Shown one piece after another: positions 15,032-22,497 of a stretch of 64,000 nucleotides of DNA; position 1 is the stretch's first letter; the number at the start of each line of letters is the position of its first letter. The position numbers and the translations under genes are program-made. Source of the stretch: Planobispora rosea (GTDB taxonomy: Bacteria; Actinomycetota; Actinomycetes; Streptosporangiales; Streptosporangiaceae); the NCBI RefSeq assembly GCF_014648175.1, contig NZ_BMQP01000016.1, positions 105,592-169,591 of the forward strand. Direction: 5' to 3'. Under the pieces are notes generated by a model. The model was not told where the DNA came from and did not search any database. It saw nothing but the letters and a program-made list of their open reading frames with translations.

Positions 15032-15678
15032 CACGGAAGATCCCGCCCACCCACCCCGTCACCCCCGGAAGCGTCTGGCGTGACCGCCGCGACATCGACG
15101 GCATGCGCACGCTGCGGGTGGAGTCCATCGACGGCGAGCGCGCCGTGTGCACCACCCTGACCAACTCCTCCGAGGTGCACAGGCGCCTGATGCTGGCCGC
15201 CGAACACCCCGAGTACGGCCCGCTGTACGGCAACGTCCGCGACATGCGCGGCTCCACCACCCGCATCCTGCTGGATCGTTTCCGCCCCACTTGCAACGGC
15301 TTCGACCTCGTCACCACCCGCCTGGGACAGCCCAGCGAGGACGACCGCGAGCAGGCCAGGGCCTACATCGACGCCCACTTCCGGATGCTGTTCACCCAGC
15401 ACCGCGGGATGCCGTGGGCGGACTTCTGCGCCCTGAGCGACGAGCACAGCGAGTGGGAGCACACGGAAACGCTCACGGACCTGCGCGCCCAGCAGATCAG
15501 CGAGACCGTCATCGGCACCCCTCAGGCCCGGCCCGTACGCGCTCTGCTGGCCGCGCTCGGACACTCCCTGATCGAGCCGTCCCGTTCCGTACGGGACGCG
15601 GCCCCCACTCCGCCAAGAACAGTGGCCGCGCCCCGCAACCCCGCCCACAGCAACGGCAACGAGGTGACCTCATCATGA
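15028..15678 (+). CDS. transfer-operon hypothetical protein
   Basis: This 216-aa soluble protein has no recognised domain. The N-terminal part (PGSVWRDRRDIDGMRTLRVE, then SIDGERAVCTTLTN) looks like a small beta-sheet domain. The middle has a helix RMLFTQHRGMPWADFCAL, and the tail is Pro/Arg-rich and probably disordered. It starts inside the previous stop (ATGA) and overlaps traB in the same way, so it is expected to be made in proportion with TraB. Confidence 0.6.
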   Translation: MTRKIPPTHPVTPGSVWRDRRDIDGMRTLRVESIDGERAVCTTLTNSSEVHRRLMLAAEHPEYGPLYGNVRDMRGSTTRILLDRFRPTCNGFDLVTTRLGQPSEDDREQARAYIDAHFRMLFTQHRGMPWADFCALSDEHSEWEHTETLTDLRAQQISETVIGTPQARPVRALLAALGHSLIEPSRSVRDAAPTPPRTVAAPRNPAHSNGNEVTSS

Positions 15679-17957
15679 CCGACCACACGACCACCACCAA
15701 CGGCCATCACCCTGTTCCACCCGTAGAGCTGGCCGTTCTGCCCGAGCACCCGCCGGTCCCGAACCCGGGTGACGGCCCCGGCGCCGAGGTGGTGTCCATC
15801 ACCGCCGTCCGCGACCGTCGCCACCCCTACCCGTCCGCAACCCCGCAGCAGGACGCTCCGGCCGACGGCTCAGTGCTGGAGGGCGAGGTCATCCGGGTGG
15901 ACCAGCCCGGCGAGGCGGACCGCGACTGGCGGACTGAGCTGGCTGAGAAGAACCGCACCCGCCGCCCGATCGTGCCGCTGTGGCTGCGCTCGCGCGCCGA
16001 GGCGATCGAGACGCTGAAGTGGGCGGGTGAGTACGCCGCCTACGTGTCCGGCTACCAGCTCGCCCGCACCCCGCTGTATGCCACCCGGCTGACCCTGCGC
16101 GCCCCGCGCGGCCTGGCCCGCCTGGTCTACGGCATGGTGCGCTGGACCTTCGACCTGGAAGGCGAGCCGGTCCGGCTGGCCACCGTGGTCAAGGCCGACC
16201 CCGAGTCCTACCTGAAGCTGTCCCGCCAGCGTGACTCGCGGGTGCGGCTGCGGGTGTGGGTGACCGGTGCCGCGCTGGTCACACTGCTGATCGCCTCCCT
16301 CGTGGTGGCGTCGGCGCCCACCGCCGCCCAATGGACAGCGCTCGCGGCGGCCGTGGCCGTGCTGGGCATCGTCGGCCGCCCGGCCGACCGGCCGCTGATC
16401 GAGCGCGCGGTCATTCCGACCCGCGTGGAGAAGCTGACCAGCGACATCGTCATCCGCGCCCTGTCCACGCTGAGCATCGCCGGCATCACCCAAGCCCTGG
16501 CCAAGAACCCGGCCGACGCCATCCGGTTCGTGGCCCCGATCACCCGCGACGGCCCCGGCTGGCGTGCAGACATCGATCTGCCCTACGGCGTGACCGTGGG
16601 CGACGTCCTGGACAAGCGCGACCGATTGTCAGGGTCGTTGCGCCGCCCGCTGGGCTGCATCTGGCCCGAAGGCGACTCCTCCGTCCATGAGGGACGGCTG
16701 ATCCTGTGGGTCGGTGACAAGGACCTGTCCAAGACCATCGTCAAGTCGCCCCTGCTCAAGGCCGCCAGCCACGATGTGTTCAAGGGCATCCCGTTCGGCA
16801 ACGACCCGCGGGGCCGCCTGATCACGGTGCCGCTGATCGAGAACAACGTGCTGATCGGCTCGCTGCCCGGCCAGGGCAAGACCGCATCCGTGCGGGAGCT
16901 GGCCGCTGGGGTAGTGCTCGATCCGACCGCCGAGCCGTGGTTCCACGAGCTGAAGGGCTCCGGCGACCTGGACCCCTATGAGAAGGTCTGCCACCGCTAC
17001 GTCTCCGGCATCGAAGACGAGGCCATCGGCTATGCCGCCGACTCCCTGGTCCTGCTGCGCGCGGAAGTCATGCGCCGTGCCGGGGTGCTCAAGAGCCTGC
17101 CGAGCGACCTGTGCCCGGACAAGAAGGTAACCCGGGCCATCGCCGATCGGCGCTCACTGGGATTGCACCCGCTGGTGTGCATCATCGACGAGTGCCAGAA
17201 CCTGTTCGCCCACCCCAAGTACGGCAAGCAGGCCGGTGAGGACGCCGAGTTCATTATCAAGCTGGGGCGCGCGCTGGGGGTGGTGCTGATCCTGGCCACC
17301 CAGCGCCCCGACAAGGACAGCCTGCCCACCGGGATCAGCGCGAATGTGTCTATCCGGTTCTGCCTGCGGGTGGCCGGTCAGGTCGAAAACGACATGATCT
17401 TGGGCACGTCGGCCTACAAGAACGGCATCCGGGCCACGCTGTTCGTGCCCGGTCCGCCCGACAAGGGCGGTGACGCCGGGACCGGCTACCTGGTCGGCGC
17501 CACCCCGATGCCCAAGGTGGTCAAGTCCGCCTACCTCGACACCACCGCCACGCAGCTCATCGCCGATCGGGCGTACGCGCTGCGCAAGGCCGCCGGGAGG
17601 CTGACCGGTCACGCCGCCGGGGAGCAGCCCGCGGCCAGCGCGCCCGCCTATGACCTGCTGGCCGACGTCGCCGCGGTGCTGGCCGCCGATGAGGCCAAGA
17701 TCTGGAATGAGGTGGTGGTGGACCGACTGGCCGAACTGCGGCCCGAGGTCTACGGCCCCTGGGCACAGCAGGAAGGCCCGGCCAAGACCGCGCAACTCAC
17801 CAACGCCCTCAAGCCCTACGGCGTCAAGACGGGTCAGGTCTGGGGCACCCCGCCCGGCGGCGGCAAGGGCGCCAACCGGATCGGCATTGTCCGCGACGAC
17901 ATCCTGAGCGCCATCACGGAGCGTGATGGAAAGCGGGGTTCCGGCGCCGGTTCCTGA
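15675..17957 (+). CDS. traB: FtsK/TraB-type conjugative DNA translocase
   Basis: This 760-aa protein would move double-stranded DNA between mycelia, the single-protein conjugation mechanism of actinomycete plasmids and AICEs. The sequence has a disordered N-terminus, a membrane segment at about 195-235, Walker A GSLPGQGKT (about 395-403) and Walker B LVCIIDECQN (about 500-508), followed by LILATQRPDKDSLP. The C-terminus is winged-helix-like (NALKPYGVKTGQVW), which in TraB recognises clt repeats. The CTAG-rich repeat locus right after the stop is the natural candidate for its target. Confidence 0.92.
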   Translation: MTDHTTTTNGHHPVPPVELAVLPEHPPVPNPGDGPGAEVVSITAVRDRRHPYPSATPQQDAPADGSVLEGEVIRVDQPGEADRDWRTELAEKNRTRRPIVPLWLRSRAEAIETLKWAGEYAAYVSGYQLARTPLYATRLTLRAPRGLARLVYGMVRWTFDLEGEPVRLATVVKADPESYLKLSRQRDSRVRLRVWVTGAALVTLLIASLVVASAPTAAQWTALAAAVAVLGIVGRPADRPLIERAVIPTRVEKLTSDIVIRALSTLSIAGITQALAKNPADAIRFVAPITRDGPGWRADIDLPYGVTVGDVLDKRDRLSGSLRRPLGCIWPEGDSSVHEGRLILWVGDKDLSKTIVKSPLLKAASHDVFKGIPFGNDPRGRLITVPLIENNVLIGSLPGQGKTASVRELAAGVVLDPTAEPWFHELKGSGDLDPYEKVCHRYVSGIEDEAIGYAADSLVLLRAEVMRRAGVLKSLPSDLCPDKKVTRAIADRRSLGLHPLVCIIDECQNLFAHPKYGKQAGEDAEFIIKLGRALGVVLILATQRPDKDSLPTGISANVSIRFCLRVAGQVENDMILGTSAYKNGIRATLFVPGPPDKGGDAGTGYLVGATPMPKVVKSAYLDTTATQLIADRAYALRKAAGRLTGHAAGEQPAASAPAYDLLADVAAVLAADEAKIWNEVVVDRLAELRPEVYGPWAQQEGPAKTAQLTNALKPYGVKTGQVWGTPPGGGKGANRIGIVRDDILSAITERDGKRGSGAGS

Positions 17958-17967
17958 GCCTCGATCT

Positions 17968-18060
17968 GCCTCTAGGTCTAGAGGCTTCCCCCTCTAGACC
18001 TAGAGGCCCGCCTAGAGCCCGATTTCCTGATCTACCAGCGATCTAGCGCCTAGAGCGCGA
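17968..18060. repeat. CTAG-rich inverted repeat locus, candidate clt
   Basis: A perfect 17-bp inverted repeat (arms 17968-17984 and 17991-18007, 6-nt loop) contains four CTAG sites. Three more CTAG sites follow to 18053 in CCTAGAGC-like words. Seven CTAGs in about 80 bp of high-GC DNA is striking. TraB proteins bind short repeats at clt, often near traB, and this is the only such locus close to the gene. A bidirectional structural or terminator role is the alternative. Confidence 0.6.
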
Positions 18061-18097
18061 CCTGCGAAAACCCCGAAAACCGGCCCTGGAGGCCCTC

Positions 18098-18316
18098 ATG
18101 GCAAGCGCCATCGTCCTGCTAGTCCTCTGCCTACCCATCGTCACTCTCTGTTACATCGGCTTCTGCCTCGCCTCCCCCTGGGGCAAGTGCGCGCGGTGCG
18201 CGCCCGGCGAGGTGAACCGCACCTGCCGGGCCTGCAACGGCACCGGGATGCGCCCGCGCATCGGCTGGCAGCTCTACACGCACTTCCGCCGCATCCACCG
18301 GGACGGCACCCGATGA
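18098..18316 (+). CDS. small membrane-anchored zinc-knuckle protein
   Basis: This 72-aa protein starts with a transmembrane helix (IVLLVLCLPIVTLCYIGFCLA). A cytoplasmic CARCAPGEVNRTCRACNGTG module follows, with two CxxC pairs and a CxGxG end like one DnaJ zinc-finger repeat, then a basic tail. Similar short proteins occur in other actinomycete elements. The function is unknown. It overlaps a possible upstream start of the next gene by ATGA. Confidence 0.65.
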   Translation: MASAIVLLVLCLPIVTLCYIGFCLASPWGKCARCAPGEVNRTCRACNGTGMRPRIGWQLYTHFRRIHRDGTR

Positions 18317-18342
18317 CCCCCGCGCCCAAGGAGCCCACCGCC

Positions 18343-19023
18343 ATGACCACCACCATCGCCACCCGTGAGATCACCACAGAGATGACCGGCCGCGAGCTGC
18401 GCCAATTCCTCGGCGCGGTCCTACCGCACGCTGGCACCGATGCCCTGCTCGACGTGCTGACCGTCGTGATCCTGGAGGCATCCGGCGGCATGCTGCACGC
18501 GCTGGCCACCGACCGCTACACCCTGGCCCTCGCTCGCCGGCCTCTGCCCGAAGCCACATCCGGCGCCCTCATCGGGGCCGTGGCCGCGGCCGCCCTTCAG
18601 GCAATCGTTCGCCAGATCAAACCTCGGGCCAGCGTGCGCCTCACCCTCACCTCCGAAGGGCTGAGCATCGACCAGCTCAGCGACCCGCAGATCAGCTACC
18701 GCCTGCCGAGTCGCCCGGCCTTCACCCCGCTGCTGCGGTGGCGGCCCTGGCTGGCCGAACAGCTGAAGCAGAAGCCCCAACCGGTAGTGACCGCCGCCCG
18801 CGGGATTGCGCTCAACCCCGCCTACCTGGCCCGCTTCCGCACCGCCTCACGCGACGGCCTGCCGCTGGAGATGCGCCCGGCGGGACGCTGCATGGTCATC
18901 ACCTGCGGAAGCCACTTCTTCGGTCTGGCCATGCCCATGGACCTCAGCAAAGCGCGTGCCGCCAACCCAGACCCGCTCACCGGCTGGCTGACCGACCCGC
19001 CGCCCGCACAGCGAGCGGCCTAA
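18343..19023 (+). CDS. DNA polymerase sliding-clamp-like protein
   Basis: This 226-aa protein resembles a portion of the beta clamp (DnaN). The stretch LRQFLGAVLPHAGTDALLDV is followed by LTVVILEASGGMLHALATDRYTLALARR, which parallels the clamp motif where a strand is followed by ATDRYRLA. Later come RASVRLTLTSEGLSI and a C-terminal region without clear similarity. A canonical clamp has three such domains in about 370 residues, so only one to two are present. A role in element replication with PrimPol and RepA is inferred. The start at 18343 has AAGGAG 9 nt upstream; ATG 18313 is the alternative. Confidence 0.6.
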   Translation: MTTTIATREITTEMTGRELRQFLGAVLPHAGTDALLDVLTVVILEASGGMLHALATDRYTLALARRPLPEATSGALIGAVAAAALQAIVRQIKPRASVRLTLTSEGLSIDQLSDPQISYRLPSRPAFTPLLRWRPWLAEQLKQKPQPVVTAARGIALNPAYLARFRTASRDGLPLEMRPAGRCMVITCGSHFFGLAMPMDLSKARAANPDPLTGWLTDPPPAQRAA

Positions 19024-19045
19024 CGCCGGAAAGGAGGACCCCGTC

Positions 19046-19894
19046 ATGACCATCACCACCGCGGCCCCCGCCACCCCGGCACCCGAGACCGTCCCTGACC
19101 TGGAGACCTTCAGCTACGGCGGCGGCTGGCAATCCACCGCCGCCCTGGTCCTGGCCGCCCGCGGCGAACTGCCCTTCCGCACCTTCCTGTTCGCCAACGT
19201 CAGCGACGACTCCGAACACCCCGCCACCTTGCGCTACCTGGCTGAACACGCGGCGCCGTTCGCCGCCGCCCACGGCATCGCCCTGCACCAGCTGGCCCGC
19301 ATCCGCCGCGATGGCTCCACCGAGACCCTGTATGGCCGGCTGACCAAGCCCGAGTCCCGCTCGCTGCCGATCCCGGTGCGCATGTCCAACGGCGCCCCTG
19401 GCACCCGCTCCTGCACGGCCGACTTCAAGATTCGGGTGATCGGCCGCTGGCTCAAGGCCCACGGCGCTACCGCCGAGCACCCGGCCACCATCGGCATCGG
19501 CATCAGCCTGGACGAGATCGAACGCGCCAACAATCGCCGCTGCGAGCCGCACGAGCGCATCGTCTACCCGCTGCTGGACCTGCGCATCCGCCGCGCCGAC
19601 TGCCCCCGCATCATCCGCTCCGCGGGCCTGCCCGTCCCACCCAAATCCTCGTGCTGGTTCTGTCCGCTGCATCGGCTGAGCGCCTGGACCGACATGCGCC
19701 GCACCGAACCGGAGCTGTTCGAACGCGCGTGCGCGCTGGAAGCCCACCTCAACGCCCGCCGGGCCGACCTCGGCAAGGACCCGGTCTGGCTGACCCGGCG
19801 CGGCGCCCCGCTTGCTGAGGTGGTGCCCACGGACAACGTACTGCCGCTCGACTTCGGCGACGGCGCCTGTGACTCCGGCTGGTGCTTCACATGA
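19046..19894 (+). CDS. PAPS reductase/ATP pyrophosphatase-fold protein
   Basis: This 282-aa protein has a PP-loop-like motif SYGGGWQSTAA (23-33), then FLFANVSDDSEHPATLRYL typical of PAPS reductase/DndC-type proteins. Later signatures are GTRSCTADFKIRVI, IGISLDEIERA and SSCWFCPLHRLSAW, supplying cysteine pairs. The family activates a substrate with ATP; the sulfur-assimilation role is unlikely here, because mobile-element members have other, mostly unknown tasks. A strong AAAGGAGG site precedes the ATG and the stop overlaps the next gene. Confidence 0.75.
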   Translation: MTITTAAPATPAPETVPDLETFSYGGGWQSTAALVLAARGELPFRTFLFANVSDDSEHPATLRYLAEHAAPFAAAHGIALHQLARIRRDGSTETLYGRLTKPESRSLPIPVRMSNGAPGTRSCTADFKIRVIGRWLKAHGATAEHPATIGIGISLDEIERANNRRCEPHERIVYPLLDLRIRRADCPRIIRSAGLPVPPKSSCWFCPLHRLSAWTDMRRTEPELFERACALEAHLNARRADLGKDPVWLTRRGAPLAEVVPTDNVLPLDFGDGACDSGWCFT

Positions 19895-20178
19895 TCGGGC
19901 AGGTCATCGCCCGCGCGGCAGGCACCTGCCAGTGCCGCGCCGACTCCTCCACAGCCTGTGGACGGCCGCACAAGTCCACCGGCGGCACCTGTCTGATTCC
20001 GCACCTTCCCGAGCGGCCATTGCACATCGTGCCGCGCGCCGATGTCCGCCCCGAGCGGGCCGCCGCGCTGCCAGCAGAGGAGTTCATGGCTCTTTGCGAC
20101 GGCTGCCACGCCGCCCTGCTGGCCATGCGCCGCAAGAGCCGCGTCCGCGCCGTGCCCGTCCCTGACGCCCTGTTCTAA
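19891..20178 (+). CDS. small protein with HNH-like zinc-finger remnants
   Basis: This 95-aa protein begins inside the previous stop (ATGA). It has CQCR, CGRPH and a terminal LCDGCHAALLA, plus IPHLPERPLHIVPRAD. The cysteine and histidine spacing recalls the zinc-binding frame of HNH endonucleases, but no HNH catalytic core is visible. It sits between the PAPS-reductase-fold gene and PrimPol. Function unknown. Confidence 0.5.
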   Translation: MIGQVIARAAGTCQCRADSSTACGRPHKSTGGTCLIPHLPERPLHIVPRADVRPERAAALPAEEFMALCDGCHAALLAMRRKSRVRAVPVPDALF

Positions 20179-20189
20179 AGGAGCACTAG

Positions 20190-21077
20190 ATGAACAGCAC
20201 CGTCCGCTACGCACTGGCCGCCGCCGCCCGCGGCTGGCACGTCTTCCCGCTCGCGATCGGCGACAAGCGCCCTATGCGCGGCTTCACCGCCTGGGAACAG
20301 CAAGCCACCGCCGACCCGGAGGCCATCCGCCGCATCTGGGCACGCCAGCCCTTCAACATCGGCATCGCCTGTGGGCCGTCCCGGCTCGTGGTCATCGACC
20401 TCGATGTGCCGAAGGACGGCCAGCGCCCGCCCGCACCGTTCGATGTACCCGGCGTCAACGACGGCGCCGACGCCTTCGCGCTCGTCTGCGCACAGGCTGG
20501 CCAGCCGTTCCCATTCGAGACCTTCCAAGTCCGCACCCGCAAGGGCGGTCTACACCTGTACTTCACCGCCCCGAAAGGGACGTCGCTGGGCAACACCGCC
20601 GGACGGCTGGGGTGGCTGATCGACACTCGAGCCTCCGGCGGCTACGTCGTCGGCCCGGGCAGTCTCGTGAATCTGCCGGACGGCACCGGTACCTACGAGC
20701 CGATTCACACGGGGGCCGTTGCGCCGCTCCCGGCATGGCTGGTCGAACGCCTTCGCCCGGCACCGTTGCCCCCCCAAAAGCCGGTCACAGTGCCGCTGGC
20801 CGCGACCGATAGACGAAGCGCCTACTTGCGCGCGGCTATCACCGCGGAATTGGAGCGGGTGACCGGCTCCCCGCCGGACGGTCACAACGATGCCCTGTAT
20901 CAGGCGTCAGTGGCGCTGGGTCAGCTCGTTGCCGGAGGAGCACTGTCCGAGAGCGAGGTGACCGCCTGGTTGACCGCTGCCGCCGCGCAAGTCGGCCAAC
21001 AGCCCGGCGAGACCCGCCGCACCATCGCCTCCGGTCTGCGGGCTGGGGCCAGACGGCCCCGGAGCATCGCGGCATGA
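20190..21077 (+). CDS. PrimPol-domain DNA primase/polymerase
   Basis: This 295-aa protein has N-terminal ALAAAARGWHVFPLAIGDKR, the usual opening of bifunctional primase-polymerase domains. The metal-binding VVIDLDVP (D70, D72) follows, then GGLHLYFTAPKG with the conserved histidine. The C-terminal helical part (HNDALYQASVALGQLVAGG) matches the primase-associated tail. In AICEs of the prim-pol type this protein initiates replication together with the next gene, whose ATG overlaps this stop. No helicase domain is fused. Confidence 0.88.
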   Translation: MNSTVRYALAAAARGWHVFPLAIGDKRPMRGFTAWEQQATADPEAIRRIWARQPFNIGIACGPSRLVVIDLDVPKDGQRPPAPFDVPGVNDGADAFALVCAQAGQPFPFETFQVRTRKGGLHLYFTAPKGTSLGNTAGRLGWLIDTRASGGYVVGPGSLVNLPDGTGTYEPIHTGAVAPLPAWLVERLRPAPLPPQKPVTVPLAATDRRSAYLRAAITAELERVTGSPPDGHNDALYQASVALGQLVAGGALSESEVTAWLTAAAAQVGQQPGETRRTIASGLRAGARRPRSIAA

Positions 21078-22228
21078 GCACCCCGCCGCGTCCCACCTTG
21101 CGCCTGGTGTCTGGCACCGACGCCCCTCCCAGGGCTGAGGTGTCGGCGCCGGGCGCGCCCGGCGGTCTGCGCACCTCTTGGACCGCCGATGAGCTGATGG
21201 CCATGACCTTCCCCGAACCCTGCTGGGCCGTGCCGAACCTCATCGCTGAAGGGGTCAACCTGCTGGCCGGGCCACCCAAGGTCGGCAAGTCCTGGCTGTC
21301 GCTGGGGGTCGCCCTGGCGGTGGCCGCCGGGGGCAGAGCCTTGGAGGCCATTCCCGTGCAGAGCGGCCCCGTGCTCTACCTCGCCCTGGAAGACACCCCA
21401 CGCCGTCTCCAGTCGCGCATGGGAAAGCTTCTGGGCGGTCAGAAGGCGCCTGCGGGGCTGACCCTGGCTACTTCCTGTCCCACCCTCCCGCAAGGCGGAC
21501 AAGAGGCCATCGGGCGATGGCTGGAACGCCATGCCGACGCGCGCATGGTCGTCATCGACGTCTTCGCCAAGATTCGCGGTACTACGGCGCCGGGGCTGTC
21601 GGCCTATGACGCCGACTACGCCGCTATGGGCCACGTCAAGCGCCTGGCCGATACCTACGGCGTGGCGATCGTGCTCGTCCACCACGTCCGCAAGATGGCC
21701 TCTGACGACTTCCTGACCGAGGTCTCCGGTACCAACGGCTTGGCCGGCGCCGCCGATGCCACGCTCGTGCTCAAACGCGCCCGCGGCACCGCCGACGGCG
21801 TGCTGCACGTCACCGGTCGCGACGTGGACGAAGCCGAGTACGCCATGGCCTTCCAACCGGCCTGCGGTGCCTGGCACCTGCTCGACGGCCCTCCGGAAGA
21901 CCACGCCCTGTCCGAGACCCGCGCGGCCATCATCCGCCACGTCCGAGCCCACCCGGGAAGCGGTCCCAAGGCCATCGCTGAGGCGATCCAGCTCGGCTAT
22001 GACAACGTCAAGCGCACCTGCCAGCGCATGGCTGCTGACGGCCAGCTCCACGCCGACGCCGCCGGACGTTACCGCGTGCCGGGGACAGCCCCTACAGCAA
22101 GTGTCCCCGCTGTCCCCACTGTCCCCGAACCGCTGCCTACCAGCGAAAACGCAGATGAGTTCGGGGGACACCTGCCCGTTGCGGGTGTCCCCGCTGTCCC
22201 CGCTGATGAGGAGAACACTCCGTCATGA
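21074..22228 (+). CDS. RepA-like AAA ATPase (replicative helicase type)
   Basis: This 384-aa protein has Walker A GPPKVGKS (66-73), Walker B VVIDVFAKI and IVLVHHVRK. These are the order and motifs of RepA/AAA_25 hexameric helicases found beside PrimPol in mobile elements. A C-terminal winged-helix segment (ETRAAIIRHVRAHPGSGPKA) could bind DNA. The last 50 residues are repetitive (VPAVPTVP, VAGVPAVP) because their codons contain a cluster of TGTCCCC heptamers. Overlaps: start with primase stop, stop with xis start. Confidence 0.85.
   Translation: MSTPPRPTLRLVSGTDAPPRAEVSAPGAPGGLRTSWTADELMAMTFPEPCWAVPNLIAEGVNLLAGPPKVGKSWLSLGVALAVAAGGRALEAIPVQSGPVLYLALEDTPRRLQSRMGKLLGGQKAPAGLTLATSCPTLPQGGQEAIGRWLERHADARMVVIDVFAKIRGTTAPGLSAYDADYAAMGHVKRLADTYGVAIVLVHHVRKMASDDFLTEVSGTNGLAGAADATLVLKRARGTADGVLHVTGRDVDEAEYAMAFQPACGAWHLLDGPPEDHALSETRAAIIRHVRAHPGSGPKAIAEAIQLGYDNVKRTCQRMAADGQLHADAAGRYRVPGTAPTASVPAVPTVPEPLPTSENADEFGGHLPVAGVPAVPADEENTPS
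22081..22201. repeat. cluster of TGTCCCC heptamers inside the repA-like gene
   Basis: Copies of TGTCCCC or its complement stand at 22081-22087, 22111-22117, 22120-22126, 22164-22170, 22186-22192 and 22195-22201, with another inside GTGTCCCC at 22102-22108. The copies occur in both orientations, and the left-end cluster (7935-8023) uses the same word. An origin within the replication gene is known for pSAM2-type elements. That these are origin iterons here is inference. Confidence 0.55.
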
Positions 22229-22485
22229 CCACCACGGCGCCGGACAGCGTCCGGCTCACCGCCATCACCGCCACGGACCCGGAAGAGTCACCCCTGCTAC
22301 TCACGGTCGAAGAGGCCGCAAGGAAACTCCGGATCTGCCGCACCCGGATGTACCACCTGCTGAAGACAGGAGAGGTCGAATCCACCCTCATCGGCAGATC
22401 CCGCCGGGTGCCGGTTGAGTGCCTGCACGAGTACGTGAACAACCTGCTGGCCAACGGTGGCCAGCGACAGAAGACCGTGGCCTGA
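22225..22485 (+). CDS. xis: excisionase (HTH_17/MerR-like)
   Basis: This 86-aa protein carries LLTVEEAARKLRICRTRMYH, then LLKTGEVESTLIGRSRRVPV and ECLHEYVNNL, the winged HTH of actinomycete excisionases. Xis directs the integrase toward excision. It starts inside the repA-like stop (ATGA), and the integrase begins 12 bp after its stop with a GAAGGAGG ribosome site. Replication, excision and integration genes are therefore one unit, so derepression would be expected to excise and amplify the element together. Confidence 0.9.
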   Translation: MTTTAPDSVRLTAITATDPEESPLLLTVEEAARKLRICRTRMYHLLKTGEVESTLIGRSRRVPVECLHEYVNNLLANGGQRQKTVA

Positions 22486-22497
22486 AGGAGGCGCTGA

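Noticed and set aside
19046..19894. Assimilatory PAPS reductase (CysH)
   Set aside because: It lies within a mobile element without sulfate-assimilation neighbours, and its PP-loop differs; it is a fold relative only.
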